64,000 nt of DNA from Drosophila pseudoobscura (lineage: Eukaryota > Arthropoda > Insecta > Diptera > Drosophilidae). Positions 63,942 to 64,000 of the stretch are shown here, one piece after another. The stretch covers positions 13,029,001 to 13,093,000 of the forward strand of contig NC_046683.1 of the NCBI RefSeq assembly GCF_009870125.1, in the 5' to 3' direction. The position numbers and the translations under genes were made by a program. The notes below the pieces were generated by a model. The model was not told the DNA's origin, did not search any database, and saw nothing but the letters and a program-made list of their open reading frames with translations. The first letter of the stretch is position 1. Every line of letters begins with the position of its first letter.

Positions 63942-64000
63942 GACATTAAACACAAACACACACAACAAAAAAAATACTCAGTTAATAAAAGTTACTTCCA

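Overview
This is nuclear DNA of a Drosophila species. Short introns, GC-rich coding exons and AT-rich, CA-repeat-laden spacers fit a fly, and several genes are recognisable: Shaker (Sh), mei-41 (the fly ATR kinase), Vps4, a DUS2-type tRNA-dihydrouridine synthase, mRNA capping enzyme (mRNA-cap) and mud (the fly NuMA). Sh, mei-41 and mud are X-linked in D. melanogaster but are not neighbours there, so the window is probably Muller element A of a species with a rearranged gene order. An obscura-group fly is my guess, not a demonstrated fact.

Layout. 1-8083 holds the last two coding exons of Sh (+) at 7394-8083, preceded by about 7.4 kb of intron-like DNA. 8084-14900 is AT-rich, microsatellite-rich DNA that probably includes the Sh 3' UTR. 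15141-16450 is a tandem array with a 519-bp period. 17212-25021 is a complete mei-41 (+, 5 exons, 2517 aa predicted). 25832-30536 is a secreted pancreatic-type lipase (-, 5 exons, 1038 aa) with a very long C-terminal tail. 34509-35645 is a DINE-1/INE-1 Helitron-like element inside a gene-poor stretch. 40308-41840 is Vps4 (-, 4 exons), 43331-44841 a DUS2-like gene (+, 3 exons) and 45047-47360 mRNA-cap (-, 6 exons). 48400-48900 carries a frame-broken coding-like relic. 49373-51046 is an unrecognised two-membrane-segment protein gene (+, 4 exons). 52560-63905 is mud (+, 11 exons in the long form, 2579 aa), with a 12 x 84 bp coiled-coil repeat and three possible membrane-tail 3' ends.

The genes are not one pathway. 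They are mostly housekeeping or cell-cycle genes (DNA-damage checkpoint, ESCRT disassembly, tRNA modification, capping, spindle orientation) flanked by a neuronal K+ channel gene and a lipase. The most unusual signal is a shared promoter-side module lying upstream of mei-41, Vps4, mRNA-cap and mud: GTATATTT motifs, then a GAGAC-type box, then GTATAT, then TATCGATA facing the gene. At three of these it is joined to a dispersed repeat that also builds the 519-bp array. The second is the 3' half of mud, where splice acceptors with very long AG-free zones and an intronic poly(A) signal appear to choose between different C-terminal membrane tails. Exon boundaries were read by eye from GT/AG signals and frame continuity; no alignment or transcript data were available.
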